This document shows, one piece after another, positions 29,173 through 39,844 of a stretch of DNA of 43,597 nt (position 1 is the stretch's first letter; each line of letters opens with the position of its first letter). The position numbers were made by a program, and so were the translations under genes. The notes below the pieces were generated by a model. It made no database searches. It was not told where the DNA came from and saw only the letters and a list, made by a program, of their open reading frames with translations. This DNA is from Thermoanaerobaculaceae bacterium (GTDB lineage: Bacteria > Acidobacteriota > Thermoanaerobaculia > Thermoanaerobaculales > Thermoanaerobaculaceae), in contig JACADV010000109.1 of NCBI GenBank assembly GCA_013388425.1, positions 1 to 43,597 of the forward strand, given 5' to 3'.

Positions 29173-30295
29173 CCGCCAGGATGCGGACCAGCTCCTCGAA
29201 GAAGTAGTTGCTCGTCGCGCGGACGTCGGCCGGGACTCGCTGCTCGTACATCTCCCGGGAGCGGTCGATGTCCTCCTTGAGGCGCTGGTAGATATCGCGG
29301 TTGGCACGCCCCTCCTGCACGGCCTGCTCATTGTAGAGGCGGATCTCGGACACGAGCAGCCGGGCAAAGCGCTGGGCTTCGCTGTGCTTCTGCTCCTCCT
29401 CCGGCGTGCGGGGCGCAGCAGCCGGCGGGGGCACCGCCACCGGTGCCACGGCGGGGGGCTCCACAGGCGGCGGGGCGGCGGCAACCACCGGCTCCGGCGC
29501 CGCCACTCCACCGGTGTCCAGCTCCTCTATCACTGGCTCGACGGCGGGGAACGGCGACTCCCCTTCGCCCTCGCCGAGAGGGGGGGCGGCCCCCATGGTG
29601 ATCGGCTCCGCCAACGCCGGGGTGGGCACCACGGGCCGCACCGCCAAGGTTTCCAGCAACAGACCGGCGAGGTAGGTGAGGATCTGGATCGCCTCCGTGG
29701 CCAGGGTGCCGTTGGCCTCCAGCGCCAGCGCCGCCCCCACCACCTTGCCCCGCAGCGACATGGGGATCAGGAGGGCGCGTTGCCCGGCACCGATGAGGGA
29801 GGCCAGCGCGTCGTCCCCTGCCGACTCCAGGAGCACCGGCTTGCCTGCAGCCACCGCCGCGCAGGCCGCCGAGGCATCGAGACGTGCCCGCCAGCTCCTT
29901 ACTGCTGCGTCGTCCGCCATCCCCACGGCGTGCCAGCCCAGCACCTCCCCCTCTCGAAACACAAGGATGGCCCGGCCCCCGCACAACCCCTCCAGTCGAG
30001 CGAGGAACGCCTTGAGTACTTCCGACTGGGCACGCCCCTCGTCCAGCCCCCGCACGGTCTCCAGCGCAATGGCGGGCGCAGGGGGCGGCGTGGGGGCTTG
30101 CAGGAGTCGCGTCACCGGCGCCAAGGGAAGCAGGATTTCCAGGTCCGGCGGCACGACCACCTCCAGCTCGCTCGCAGCCCGGGCTGCCGCCTCGCGAATG
30201 TGCCCTGCCACTGCGTCTAGCTTTGCCCGCAACAGCCCAGCAGCCCGTTCCCGTGCCTCTTCGAGCTCGGCCACCACCTCGTGTCGCTCGTCCAT
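29144..30295 (-). CDS. GAF-like domain protein with a Pro/Ala linker
   Basis: A 383-residue cytoplasmic-looking protein. Residues 1-60 are a helical, charged segment (ELEEARERAAGLLRAKLDAV). About 85-225 looks like a GAF-type sensor domain (KAFLARLEGLCGGRAILVFR, PVLLESAGDDALASL, RALLIPMSLRGKVVGAAL). About 235-310 is a Pro/Ala/Val-rich linker. About 310-383 is a conserved helical tail (RFARLLVSEIRLYNEQAVQE, SREMYEQRVP). The ligand is unknown. The start follows GGGAGGACCC and has its own promoter. The lytic transglycosylase and YjbQ genes follow in overlap. Confidence 0.75.
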   Translation of the reverse strand: MDERHEVVAELEEARERAAGLLRAKLDAVAGHIREAAARAASELEVVVPPDLEILLPLAPVTRLLQAPTPPPAPAIALETVRGLDEGRAQSEVLKAFLARLEGLCGGRAILVFREGEVLGWHAVGMADDAAVRSWRARLDASAACAAVAAGKPVLLESAGDDALASLIGAGQRALLIPMSLRGKVVGAALALEANGTLATEAIQILTYLAGLLLETLAVRPVVPTPALAEPITMGAAPPLGEGEGESPFPAVEPVIEELDTGGVAAPEPVVAAAPPPVEPPAVAPVAVPPPAAAPRTPEEEQKHSEAQRFARLLVSEIRLYNEQAVQEGRANRDIYQRLKEDIDRSREMYEQRVPADVRATSNYFFEELVRILADGDPDALGV

Positions 30296-30325
30296 GGGTC
30301 CTCCCGTTGCCTTCAACGCCACGTC

Positions 30326-30355
30326 ATTATCCGCGTCGCTGCCGAACCGTGTCAA
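30326..30355 (-). promoter_or_regulatory. Promoter of the GAF-transglycosylase-YjbQ operon
   Basis: Minus strand: TTGACA (complement of 30350-30355), 18-bp spacer, GATAAT (complement of 30326-30331), about 30 bp before the start codon. Confidence 0.65.
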
Positions 30356-30367
30356 GGAAATCCTTCC

Positions 30368-30396
30368 TTGCAGAACACGTGCGAGTCTGGTACCTT
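30368..30396 (+). promoter_or_regulatory. Promoter of the BamE-like lipoprotein gene
   Basis: TTGCAG (30368-30373), 17-bp spacer, TACCTT (30391-30396), 26 bp before the ATG. It is back-to-back with the divergent GAF operon promoter. Confidence 0.6.
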
Positions 30397-30422
30397 TTTT
30401 CACGAGGTGGAAGGAGGCTGTC

Positions 30423-31187
30423 ATGCGGGTTGCCAGGTTGATGGTCACCATCGCCGTCATTGCAGGGCTGGGCGTGGGTTGTGGCGACAAGAAGGCCAAG
30501 AAGTCGACCTTCGACATCGCTGGCGAGTTCGCCAAGGTCACGGCCGCCCGGGCAGCGCTCACCGAAACGCGCAACCAACTCGAGACGGTCCGCGGCAAGT
30601 TGGCCAAGCTGCAGAAGGTGGAGCGGCTCACACCCCAGCAGTCGGCGGAGAAAACCCAACTGGAGTCCCAGCTCAAGCAGGCGCAGAGCGCGTTCGACGA
30701 GGCCTTCAATAACGACCAGTCGCAGCTCTCGGCGTTCCTCAACGTAGTCCTCAACGAGGAATCGCTGCGCAGCGCCCCGGAAACCAGGAAGGCCCTGGAC
30801 CTGTACGCCCAGGAAGCCCTGGTCAACGCCAAGGACTTCATGAACCGGGCCGGCGACTACCGGCGGGCTATCGAGCTTTTGGAAACGGCCGAGGGCTACT
30901 TCACGGCCGTGAACTTCGCCCCACCGCCCGAGCTGGCCACCGTCAAGGCGGAGGCCAAGAGCCGGCGGTACCTCACCAAGGAACGCTTCGACCTCCTCAA
31001 GAAGGGGATGACCGAAGACCAGGTGAAGGCCATCACTGGCACCCCGTTCTACGCCAACATCCGGGAGAACGAGGTCAAGGGCAGGAAGATCGTCACCTGG
31101 CTGTTCAACCGCGAGGACGGCGAGGTGGCCGGTCTCTACTTCGAAAAGGGCAAGCTGTACGCCCTGAAGTGGAACGTGAAGGAGTGA
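30423..31187 (+). CDS. Lipoprotein with a coiled coil and a BamE/SmpA-like C-terminus
   Basis: A 254-residue lipoprotein (signal VTIAVIAGLGVGC, lipid-modified C20). Residues about 35-95 are a heptad-rich coiled coil (ETRNQLETVRGKLAKLQKVE). The middle is helical. Residues about 190-254 match the SmpA/OmlA (BamE) fold: RFDLLKKGMTEDQVKAITGT, then IVTWLFNREDGEVAGLYFEK. In BamE this domain supports outer-membrane protein assembly; here it may only share the fold. AAGGAGG lies before the ATG. The rpsU promoter starts right after its stop. Confidence 0.75.
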   Translation: MRVARLMVTIAVIAGLGVGCGDKKAKKSTFDIAGEFAKVTAARAALTETRNQLETVRGKLAKLQKVERLTPQQSAEKTQLESQLKQAQSAFDEAFNNDQSQLSAFLNVVLNEESLRSAPETRKALDLYAQEALVNAKDFMNRAGDYRRAIELLETAEGYFTAVNFAPPPELATVKAEAKSRRYLTKERFDLLKKGMTEDQVKAITGTPFYANIRENEVKGRKIVTWLFNREDGEVAGLYFEKGKLYALKWNVKE

Positions 31188-31192
31188 TTGCC

Positions 31193-31222
31193 TTGACCGC
31201 GCGGGCGGGCAAGTGATACACT
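31193..31222 (+). promoter_or_regulatory. Promoter of the rpsU-mutS2-dnaG-rpoD operon
   Basis: TTGACC (31193-31198), 18-bp spacer, TACACT (31217-31222), leaving a leader of about 64 nt before rpsU. Confidence 0.65.
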
Positions 31223-31292
31223 TTCTATCCTTTCGCGCGGCCGCGTGCTGAAGCACGGCCAATCGAGCGCGGATGGGGGGTGAGATCGCCCG

Positions 31293-31505
31293 ATGCCCAC
31301 AGTGGTCCACGTGCGGGACAACGAGTCCTTCGAACAGGCACTGCGCCGGTTCAAGCGCAAGTGCGAGAAGGCCGGGGTCCTGTCGGAGATCAAGAAGCGC
31401 CAGCACTACGAGAAGCCGAGCGTGAAGCGGAAGCGCAAGCTCGTGCAGGCCCGCAAGAAGCTCCTCCGCAAGCTGGCGCAGCAGAGGAAGGCGGGTCTCC
31501 TCTAG
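31293..31505 (+). CDS. rpsU: 30S ribosomal protein S21
   Basis: A 70-residue basic protein: [40 protein letters not shown], and a Lys/Arg-rich tail. S21 binds the platform of the 30S subunit and aids start-site pairing. GGGGGGTGAG lies upstream of the ATG. It is first in the macromolecular-synthesis operon, 10 bp before mutS2. Confidence 0.97.
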   Translation: MPTVVHVRDNESFEQALRRFKRKCEKAGVLSEIKKRQHYEKPSVKRKRKLVQARKKLLRKLAQQRKAGLL

Positions 31506-31515
31506 GCCATCCGTT

Positions 31516-33861
31516 ATGACGCCGTCCCTCGCGGCCCTCGAGTTTGGTCGCGTGCTCGAGCTGGTCGCATCCTTCGCTCGCAGCCAAGAGGGCAAGAACA
31601 CGGTACGCCAGGCCCTCCCCCGTTTCTCCGGAGCGGGGGAGGGCTTGCCATCCTCGCGGGTGCAGCAGGTGTGGCAGCTGGTGGAGGAGGCTGGCCCTCT
31701 GCCCTTTGCTGGTCTGGACGGGGTGAGCCTCCTCACCGCCCCCGCCCCGCCCTCGGCCGAGCCGGCCACCTTGGCCGCCCTGGTGGTGCTGGTGCGCCGC
31801 ATCGTGGAGACTCGCTCCGTGCTGCTCTCGCACCAGACCTGCGGCGAGTGGCTGGCCACCCTGGCCCGGCAGCTTCCCGACTTCTCGCCACTCCTCTCCT
31901 TCTGCGAGCGCCGCCTCGGCCCCGACGGCGAGGTGCTCGACACGGCCAGTCCAACCCTGGCCCAGGCGCGGGCCGCACGGGAACGGCACCGCGCCGCAAT
32001 CCTCGCCACCCTGGAACGGCTGGTGCGGCAGCACCGGGGCCTTGCCGGACCGCCCACGGTTCGGCGTGAGCGCTACTGCCTGCCGGTGCCCGCGAGCCAG
32101 CGGCACGACGTCCCGGGGCTCACCCTGGACGTCTCGGGCAGCGGCTCCACCCTTTTCGTGGAGCCCTTCGGCGTCGTGGACCTCAACAACGCCTTTGCCG
32201 AAGCCACGGCGCGCGCCCAGGAGGAGGAGGAGCGAGTTCGCGGCGAGGTGGTGGCCGCCTTCCAGAGCTCGCGCCGGGAACTCGTGCAGACGGCAGCGGA
32301 GCTGGCTGAGCTCGACGCCCTGCAGGCCCGGGTTCTCTTCGGCAAGTATGCCGGCGGCGTGCTCGTCGCCCCCGGTTCGGCGGACTACCTGCGCTTGCGG
32401 GGGGCTCGCCACCCCCTCCTGGACCCTCGGCTTGCCCCGCTGCGCGAGCAGGTGCTGGGAGAGGCCGGCAACTGCGGCCCGGTGACGCCCCTGGATCTGG
32501 ACCTGGACAGCACGGCCCGGGTCATGCTCCTGTCGGGTCCCAACGCTGGGGGCAAGACGGTGGCCCTCAAGACGGTGGGGCTCTCGGTGGTCATGGCCTA
32601 CGCTGGCATCCCCGTGCTGGCCGACGAGACGAGCGTGCTGCCCGCGCTCGGCGGCGTGTGGTGCCGCATTGGCGATGACCAGGACCTCCTGGAGGACCGC
32701 TCCACCTTTTCCGCCGCCATGAACGCCACCGCCTCGCTGCTGGCCACCGTGGACGCCACCACCCTCGTGCTCTACGACGAGCTGGGCTCCGGGACCGATC
32801 CCGAAGAGGGGGCAGCCCTGGCCGCCGCCCTCCTGGAGGAGCTGGTGCGGCGGGGGTGCTGGGTGGTGGCCACCGCCCACCTGGTGACGGTTGCCGCGCA
32901 CCTGGAACGGCTGCCGGGGGCAGTGAACGCGGCGATGGGGTACGACGAGCAGAACGGGCGCCCCACCTACCGCCTCGCCGTGGGGGCGCCGGGGCGCTCG
33001 CACGGTCTTGCCATCGCCAGGCGTTGTGGTCTCCCGGAACGCGTGATCCAGCGGGCCAGCGAACTGGTGTCACAAGGGTTCCTCACCATCGACCGCTACC
33101 TCTCCCGCCTCGACGAGGAGCGCCAGCGCCTCCTCGCCGAGCGGGACGCGCTGCAGGTCGCGCGACGGGAGGCGGCCGAGGCGCGGGCTGCGGCCGAAGC
33201 GGAGGCTGCCAGGCTGGAAGAGGCACGCCGGCGCCTGGAGCGCCAGTGGCAGGAGGAGCGAGAGCGCTTGCGGCAGCGCGCCGCCGATCAGCTGGGCCGG
33301 GCCCTCTCGGAGCTGCAGCAGGCCCGCGAGCGCGGCGAGTTCCCCGGCAAACGGCGCATCGCTGCGCTGCGACACACCGCCCTGGATCTCGGTGCAGGTG
33401 AGGCAGCGGCCACCCCAGCCGAGACCCTCGTCCCGGGAGCGCGGGTGGCCATCGACGGCCTCCGGGCGCCCGGCGTGGTGGCCCGCCTCCTGGGCGACCG
33501 GGCCGAGGTGGTGGTGGGTGCCAAGCGAATCTGGGTGGAACGTTCGGCGTGTCACCGCACGGGCGACTCCCCCACCCCAACCGCAGCCGTCACCACCTCG
33601 GGCCCGGAGCTTCCCGAGCCAGCGCGGGAACTCAAGCTGATCGGCCTCACCCAGGAGGAAGCGCGCGAGCGGCTGGAGAGCTTCCTCGACCAGGCCATCC
33701 TGGCGGGGGCAAAGATGGTCCGCATCGTGCACGGTCATGGAACCGGCGCCCTGCGGCGGTTGGTGCGGGAGGTGGTGAGCGCCCACCCGGCGGTGGTCCA
33801 CGTCTCGAGCCCACCGCAGCACCTGGGGGGGACTGGCGTGACCGAGGTGGAGCTGGAATGA
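31516..33861 (+). CDS. mutS2: MutS2 family ATPase/endonuclease with Smr domain
   Basis: A 781-residue protein. It has the MutS core and clamp-like helices, then the ATPase with Walker A GPNAGGKTVALKTVGL (about residue 340) and Walker B LVLYDELGSGTDPEEGAALA. A long coiled coil (about 520-610) follows, then a KOW-like segment (PGARVAIDGLRAPGVVARLL). The C-terminal Smr nuclease domain has LIGLTQEEARERLESFLDQA and VRIVHGHGTGALRRLVREVV. MutS2 lacks the mismatch-reading domain of MutS; it acts on recombination intermediates or collided ribosomes. Placed between rpsU and dnaG, which is unusual for the classical operon. Confidence 0.96.
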   Translation: MTPSLAALEFGRVLELVASFARSQEGKNTVRQALPRFSGAGEGLPSSRVQQVWQLVEEAGPLPFAGLDGVSLLTAPAPPSAEPATLAALVVLVRRIVETRSVLLSHQTCGEWLATLARQLPDFSPLLSFCERRLGPDGEVLDTASPTLAQARAARERHRAAILATLERLVRQHRGLAGPPTVRRERYCLPVPASQRHDVPGLTLDVSGSGSTLFVEPFGVVDLNNAFAEATARAQEEEERVRGEVVAAFQSSRRELVQTAAELAELDALQARVLFGKYAGGVLVAPGSADYLRLRGARHPLLDPRLAPLREQVLGEAGNCGPVTPLDLDLDSTARVMLLSGPNAGGKTVALKTVGLSVVMAYAGIPVLADETSVLPALGGVWCRIGDDQDLLEDRSTFSAAMNATASLLATVDATTLVLYDELGSGTDPEEGAALAAALLEELVRRGCWVVATAHLVTVAAHLERLPGAVNAAMGYDEQNGRPTYRLAVGAPGRSHGLAIARRCGLPERVIQRASELVSQGFLTIDRYLSRLDEERQRLLAERDALQVARREAAEARAAAEAEAARLEEARRRLERQWQEERERLRQRAADQLGRALSELQQARERGEFPGKRRIAALRHTALDLGAGEAAATPAETLVPGARVAIDGLRAPGVVARLLGDRAEVVVGAKRIWVERSACHRTGDSPTPTAAVTTSGPELPEPARELKLIGLTQEEARERLESFLDQAILAGAKMVRIVHGHGTGALRRLVREVVSAHPAVVHVSSPPQHLGGTGVTEVELE

Positions 33862-33921
33862 TGCACCTGGAAGACTGCACCGGGGAGGGGAAGGCTGCGC
33901 GACGTTGACCTCTCTCGCGCG

Positions 33922-35706
33922 GTGATCGCCCGCCTGCGCGACGCGGCCGACATCGTCGCCGTCATCGGCGAGGTGACGGCGCTGCGCAAGGCTGGCCGCA
34001 ACTACATGGGGCTGTGTCCCTTCCACGGCGAGAAGACACCCTCCTTCTCGGTCTCGCGCGACAAGGGCACTTACTACTGCTTCGGCTGCCGCCGCGGCGG
34101 GGACGTGATCGACTTCCTGATGGAATTCCACCACTTGAGCTTTCCCGAAGCGGTGGAGCGGCTGGCGGCCCAGTTTGGCGTGGAGCTGCCCCCCGCCTCC
34201 CCCGAGGCGCGGCGGCGCCGCAGCGAAGCCGAGATCCTCCAACAGGTGATGGAGGCTGCCCAGGTGTTCTTTGCCAAGCGGCTCGGCGAAGACCGCCCCC
34301 GCTCCTACCTGGAACGGCGCGGCGTGTCCCTGGAAACGGCCGCGAGTTTTGGGCTGGGCTACGCGCCGGCCGACTGGCGCCAGCTCTACGATGCCCTGCG
34401 AGGAAAGTTCCCGGAGCGGGCGCTCCTTGCGGCCGGTCTCGTCCTGGAGGGGGAATCGGGACGGGTGTGGGACCGCTTCCGAGACCGCGTCACCATCCCC
34501 ATCCGCTCGGTGCGCGGCAGGGTGATCGCCTTTGGAGGGCGAGCCCTGGGGGACGAACAACCCAAGTACCTCAACTCCCCCGAAACACCGCTCTTTGCCA
34601 AGAGCAGCGTCCTCTACTGCCTGGACCGCGCCCTCCCCGCCTTTGCCCGGGCGGAGCGGGCGGTGGTGGTGGAGGGCTACTTCGACTGCATCGCCCTCCA
34701 GGCGGTGGGGATCCACGAGGCGGTGGCAACGCTGGGCACGGCCCTCTCCGCCCAGCACGCGCGGGAGCTGGCGCGCCGGGTCCCCCGGGTGGTGGTGTGC
34801 TTCGACGGCGACGAGGCCGGCCGCAAGGCGGCGCTTGCCGCGGTCCGCACCCTCCTGGCGGCCGACGTGGAGCCCTACGTGGCGCTGCTGCCCGAGGGTC
34901 TCGACCCCGACGATCTGGCCCGCCGGGAAGGCCGGGCAGCGGTCGAAGAGTTGCTGGCCAAGGCCCTCCACGTCAGCGATTTCCTCGTGGCGCAGCTGGG
35001 CGACACCCCGCGCCAGCGGCGCGCCAGCCTGGCAGCCGTGCTGGAGGTGGCCGATGCCTCCCCCGACCCGGTGCGCCGCTACACCCTCCGCGAGGTTCTG
35101 GCCACCAGCGCAGGGGTTCCCCTGGAGCAGCTGGGCGAACTCGCCGCCCCGCGGGTGGTGGCCCAGGCGAGTGCCAACCATGCCGAACCTCCGCTGGCGG
35201 AGCTGGCGCTCCTGCGCTGGCTGCTGGTGGATTCCCACCCCGCGCAGCGGGCCCGCCTTGCCTCGTTCCTCGCCCCCGAGGCCTTCTCCCACAGTGGCAC
35301 CCGTCTCCTCGCCGAGCAGGCCTGTGCCGCCCTGCAGTCAAGAGAGGCGTGTTCCCTCGAGGGGCTGCTGGGGACGCTGGAGGATGCCGAGGCCCGCCGC
35401 GTTGCTGCCGCCGTCGAGCACCTGGCTCCCACCACCCCCGAATCCCGGCAGGGGGAGTGGGTGCGAGTGATGCTGGTGCAGCAGTTGAGCGCCTCCTTGA
35501 GCCAGGCCCAGGGTGAGCTGGAGGAGGCCATCCGCCGCAACGATCGCGAGGCGATGGCCCGCTGCACCGGCCGCATCGCCTCGCTCCAGCGCCTCATCCC
35601 GACGCTGCGCGACCCCCAGGCGCTGGCCAGCGCGTGGACGGCACTTTCGCCTGCCCCGGGGGAGGAGGACGGTCCACCCCACGGGGGCGGGGGGCGGGAC
35701 CCTTGA
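33922..35706 (+). CDS. dnaG: DNA primase DnaG
   Basis: A primase of about 594 residues from the GTG at 33922. Zinc-binding CHCC module: LCPFHGEKTPSF and YYCFGCRRGGDVIDF. The TOPRIM core has VVVEGYFDCIAL and VVCFDGDEAGRKAAL with the acidic metal ligands. The C-terminal helical domain that binds DnaB is present. The true N-terminus probably lies a few codons upstream (in-frame RDVDLSRA precedes it), but no ATG/GTG/TTG occurs there in frame; a CTG at 33895, behind GGGGAGGGGAAGG, is the best candidate. It makes the RNA primers for replication. Third gene of the operon. Confidence 0.95.
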   Translation: MIARLRDAADIVAVIGEVTALRKAGRNYMGLCPFHGEKTPSFSVSRDKGTYYCFGCRRGGDVIDFLMEFHHLSFPEAVERLAAQFGVELPPASPEARRRRSEAEILQQVMEAAQVFFAKRLGEDRPRSYLERRGVSLETAASFGLGYAPADWRQLYDALRGKFPERALLAAGLVLEGESGRVWDRFRDRVTIPIRSVRGRVIAFGGRALGDEQPKYLNSPETPLFAKSSVLYCLDRALPAFARAERAVVVEGYFDCIALQAVGIHEAVATLGTALSAQHARELARRVPRVVVCFDGDEAGRKAALAAVRTLLAADVEPYVALLPEGLDPDDLARREGRAAVEELLAKALHVSDFLVAQLGDTPRQRRASLAAVLEVADASPDPVRRYTLREVLATSAGVPLEQLGELAAPRVVAQASANHAEPPLAELALLRWLLVDSHPAQRARLASFLAPEAFSHSGTRLLAEQACAALQSREACSLEGLLGTLEDAEARRVAAAVEHLAPTTPESRQGEWVRVMLVQQLSASLSQAQGELEEAIRRNDREAMARCTGRIASLQRLIPTLRDPQALASAWTALSPAPGEEDGPPHGGGGRDP

Positions 35707-35772
35707 AATTTTCGCCCCCGTGACCGAGATTGATGCGCGTGGAACGCGGCAGGGGGTCGCCGCGAATCTGGT

Positions 35773-35802
35773 GAGGTGCCCCTCCAGGTGAGGGGGCACC
35801 TC
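35773..35802 (+). promoter_or_regulatory. Leader hairpin 20 bp before rpoD
   Basis: GAGGTGCCCC pairs with GGGGCACCTC (10 bp plus a wobble) around a short loop, just upstream of the weak rpoD ribosome site. A second inverted repeat, CACGGGGGCG / CGCCCCCGTG at 35680-35689 and 35713-35722, spans the dnaG stop. Either could cause processing, attenuation or pausing between dnaG and rpoD. Confidence 0.45.
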
Positions 35803-35822
35803 GCGTCCATCATGAGGGAACG

Positions 35823-37691
<1,869 letters not shown>

Positions 37692-37792
37692 GGCGGGTGT
37701 GCGAGCGGGTCCTGGCGGCAGCGGCGTGTCCCGCCAGCAGCCGTCCCTGCGCTTGCCTGAAGTCTCAACCCGCCTTACAATTCCCCCTCGCT

Positions 37793-37865
37793 GGGTCCAT
37801 AGCTCAGCGGTCAGAGCCGCCGGCTCATAACCGGTTGGTCCCAGGTTCGAATCCTGGTGGACCCA
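37793..37865 (+). tRNA. tRNA-Met (anticodon CAT)
   Basis: A 73-nt cloverleaf: acceptor GGGTCCA / TGGACCC, D arm GCTC...GAGC, anticodon stem GCCGG / CCGGT with loop CTCATAA (anticodon CAT), T arm CCAGG-TTCGAAT-CCTGG, discriminator A. CCA is not encoded. G1-C72 pairing rules out initiator tRNA; elongator Met is most likely, tRNA-Ile(CAT) is the alternative. Confidence 0.93.
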
Positions 37866-37934
37866 CTCACAGGTGGAGGATCGGGTGACCCACGAAATCT
37901 TGGGGACGATGCACGGTCGCGCGGCGGGTGGGGC

Positions 37935-38663
37935 GTGAACACCAAGGAAGAGCTGGCTGGTTTCGTCACGTTGCAACGCCTCCTGGACCGCAAGAGCGTC
38001 CTCAAGCAGCAGATTGCCACCCCCCCGGAGCCGCTGGTGCAGCTGCGCACGTCAGGGGACTCGCGCCGCGCCGCCCTGGCCGAGAAGCAAGCCCGGCGCG
38101 GTGTCCTCTCTGCCGAGCAGGAGCAGCTTGCCAAGGAAATCGAGGATCTGCGCGAGGAGAGGGAGCACTTCCGCAAGCAGAAGTCGTTGGTGACGACGAT
38201 GAAGCAGCTCACCGCTGTGGTCTCGGAGCTGGACCACGTGGAAGGCCAGCTCAAGTCCCGGGAGGAGCGGCTCTTGGCAGTGATGCAGGAGCTGGAAACG
38301 CTGGACGCGGACTTGGCCGTTCTCCAGCGCGAGACCCCCGAGGAGCGCGCGGCCCGGGAAGCAGCGGAGGCCGCCTGGGAAGAGCAGCGGCGCCTCGCCA
38401 GCGAAGAGCTGGAGGGTGTGGAGCGGCGCATCCGCGAGGTGGGTCGGCAACTCGGACCGGCCGCCTTTGAGCGCTTCAAGCGCCTGTGGAACTCCCGCCG
38501 CCCGCACGCGGTCGTGCCGCTGGACGGAACGGCGTGTTCGGCCTGCCACGCCGAGCTTCGCCCCTCCCTGGTGCAGCAGGTGCGTACCGGCGAGGAGCTG
38601 CAGTACTGCGACACCTGCCGCCGTCTGTTGTACGACCCGGACACCGTGAACCCACTGTGGTGA
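37935..38663 (+). CDS. Coiled-coil protein with C4-type zinc ribbon
   Basis: A 242-residue protein from the GTG at 37935. About 170 residues of coiled coil (ALAEKQARRGVLSAEQEQLA, EIEDLREEREHFRKQKSLVT) end in a zinc ribbon with CSACHAEL and CDTCRRLLY. The family is widespread and often lies by RNase H or YggS genes, as here; nucleic-acid or ribosome roles have been suggested but not settled. The stop overlaps the RNase HI start by 4 bp. Confidence 0.85.
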   Translation: MNTKEELAGFVTLQRLLDRKSVLKQQIATPPEPLVQLRTSGDSRRAALAEKQARRGVLSAEQEQLAKEIEDLREEREHFRKQKSLVTTMKQLTAVVSELDHVEGQLKSREERLLAVMQELETLDADLAVLQRETPEERAAREAAEAAWEEQRRLASEELEGVERRIREVGRQLGPAAFERFKRLWNSRRPHAVVPLDGTACSACHAELRPSLVQQVRTGEELQYCDTCRRLLYDPDTVNPLW

Positions 38664-39097
38664 GCGAGCAGCGACTCCTGGTCTGGGTGGACGGCGGGGC
38701 GCGGGGGAACCCCGGCGAGGCGGGGTGCGGCATCGTGCTGCAGTGGCCGGACGGCCGCTGCGAGCACCACACCGTGTACCTGGGGAGGACCACCAACAAC
38801 GTGGCCGAGTACGCTGCCCTCCTCGCCGCCCTGGAGCGCGCAGCCGAAGAGCGGCGCTTCCCAGTCGAGGTGTACTCCGACTCTGAACTTCTAGTGCGCC
38901 AGCTCACGGGCAGCTACCGGGTACGGGCCCGCCACCTCCACCCCCTGTGGCAGCGCGCCCGGGAACTCGCTGCAACTCTGCCCGGCTTTTCGATCTCCCA
39001 CGTGCCCCGCGAGGAGAACTGCGTGGCGGATCGCCTCGCCAACGCCGCCATCGACACGCACCGCTCCACGCTGCCGCGACCGCGGCCACTGCCATGA
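38660..39097 (+). CDS. Ribonuclease HI family protein
   Basis: A 145-residue RNase H fold enzyme that cleaves RNA in RNA-DNA hybrids. Catalytic acids are visible: D in WVDGGARGNPGEAG, E in TTNNVAEYAALLAAL, D in VYSDSELLVRQL, and the late D in ENCVADRLANAA. It lacks the basic protrusion of E. coli RNase HI, as in the RnhC-like short class. GTG at 38660 (or 38657) overlaps the previous stop; its own stop overlaps the yggS start (ATGA). Confidence 0.9.
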   Translation: MSEQRLLVWVDGGARGNPGEAGCGIVLQWPDGRCEHHTVYLGRTTNNVAEYAALLAALERAAEERRFPVEVYSDSELLVRQLTGSYRVRARHLHPLWQRARELAATLPGFSISHVPREENCVADRLANAAIDTHRSTLPRPRPLP

Positions 39098-39822
39098 CCA
39101 CCGTGGCGCAACGGGTCGCCGAGGTTCGCCAGCGCATCGCTGCTGCGTGTCGGCGCTCGGGCCGCGACGTGAGCGAGGTCCGCCTCGTGGCCGTGAGCAA
39201 GACGCAGCCCGCCGCCGCCGTGGCCGAGGCGCTGGCCGCGGGAGTGGACGCAATTGGCGAGAACCGCGTTCAAGAAGCGGCGGCCAAGCGGCCGCTCCTC
39301 CCCCCCGACCCGCCCTGGCACCTCATCGGCCCGCTGCAGCAGAACAAGGCGCGCCTGGCACTCGGTGTGTTCGACGTCATCGAGACCGTGGACCGACCGG
39401 CCATTGCCGACCGCCTGGAGTCGCTCCTGGCTGCAGAGCAGCGGGTGCTGCCGGTGCTCGTGGAGGTCAACGTCGGGGGGGAACCCCAGAAGAGCGGCGT
39501 TGCACCGGCGGACACCCTGGCCCTGGTGGAGCACCTCCTGCAGCGCTGCCCGCACCTGCGCCTGGAGGGCTTGATGACGGTGCCGCCCTACCAGGTGGAT
39601 CCCGAGCGCTCGCGCCCTTTCTTTGCGGCGCTGCGCTCCCTCGGCGAACGGGTGGCAGCCGCCACGGGCGTGGGCAGGCTCGAACTCTCCATGGGGATGA
39701 GCGAGGACTTCGAGGTTGCCATCGAGGAGGGCGCCACGTGGGTTCGGCTCGGCCGGGTCATCTTCGGTGAGCGGCGCACCCCTCCCCCACCGCCGCACCC
39801 TCCCGCAACCGTGCTAGTCTGA
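39094..39822 (+). CDS. PLP homeostasis protein, YggS/PROSC family
   Basis: A 242-residue TIM-barrel protein that binds pyridoxal phosphate and keeps vitamin B6 pools in balance. Signatures: LVAVSKTQP with PLP-binding K36, IGENRVQEA, WHLIGPLQQNKA, LEGLMTVPPY, and LSMGMSEDFEVAIEEGATWV followed by RLGRVIFG. The last 15 residues are Pro-rich. It overlaps the RNase HI gene by 4 bp and precedes the DivIVA-domain gene by 22 bp, as in the yggS-divIVA neighbourhoods of many bacteria. Confidence 0.95.
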   Translation: MTTVAQRVAEVRQRIAAACRRSGRDVSEVRLVAVSKTQPAAAVAEALAAGVDAIGENRVQEAAAKRPLLPPDPPWHLIGPLQQNKARLALGVFDVIETVDRPAIADRLESLLAAEQRVLPVLVEVNVGGEPQKSGVAPADTLALVEHLLQRCPHLRLEGLMTVPPYQVDPERSRPFFAALRSLGERVAAATGVGRLELSMGMSEDFEVAIEEGATWVRLGRVIFGERRTPPPPPHPPATVLV

Positions 39823-39844
39823 TAGCGAGAGGAGGGCCATCCCC

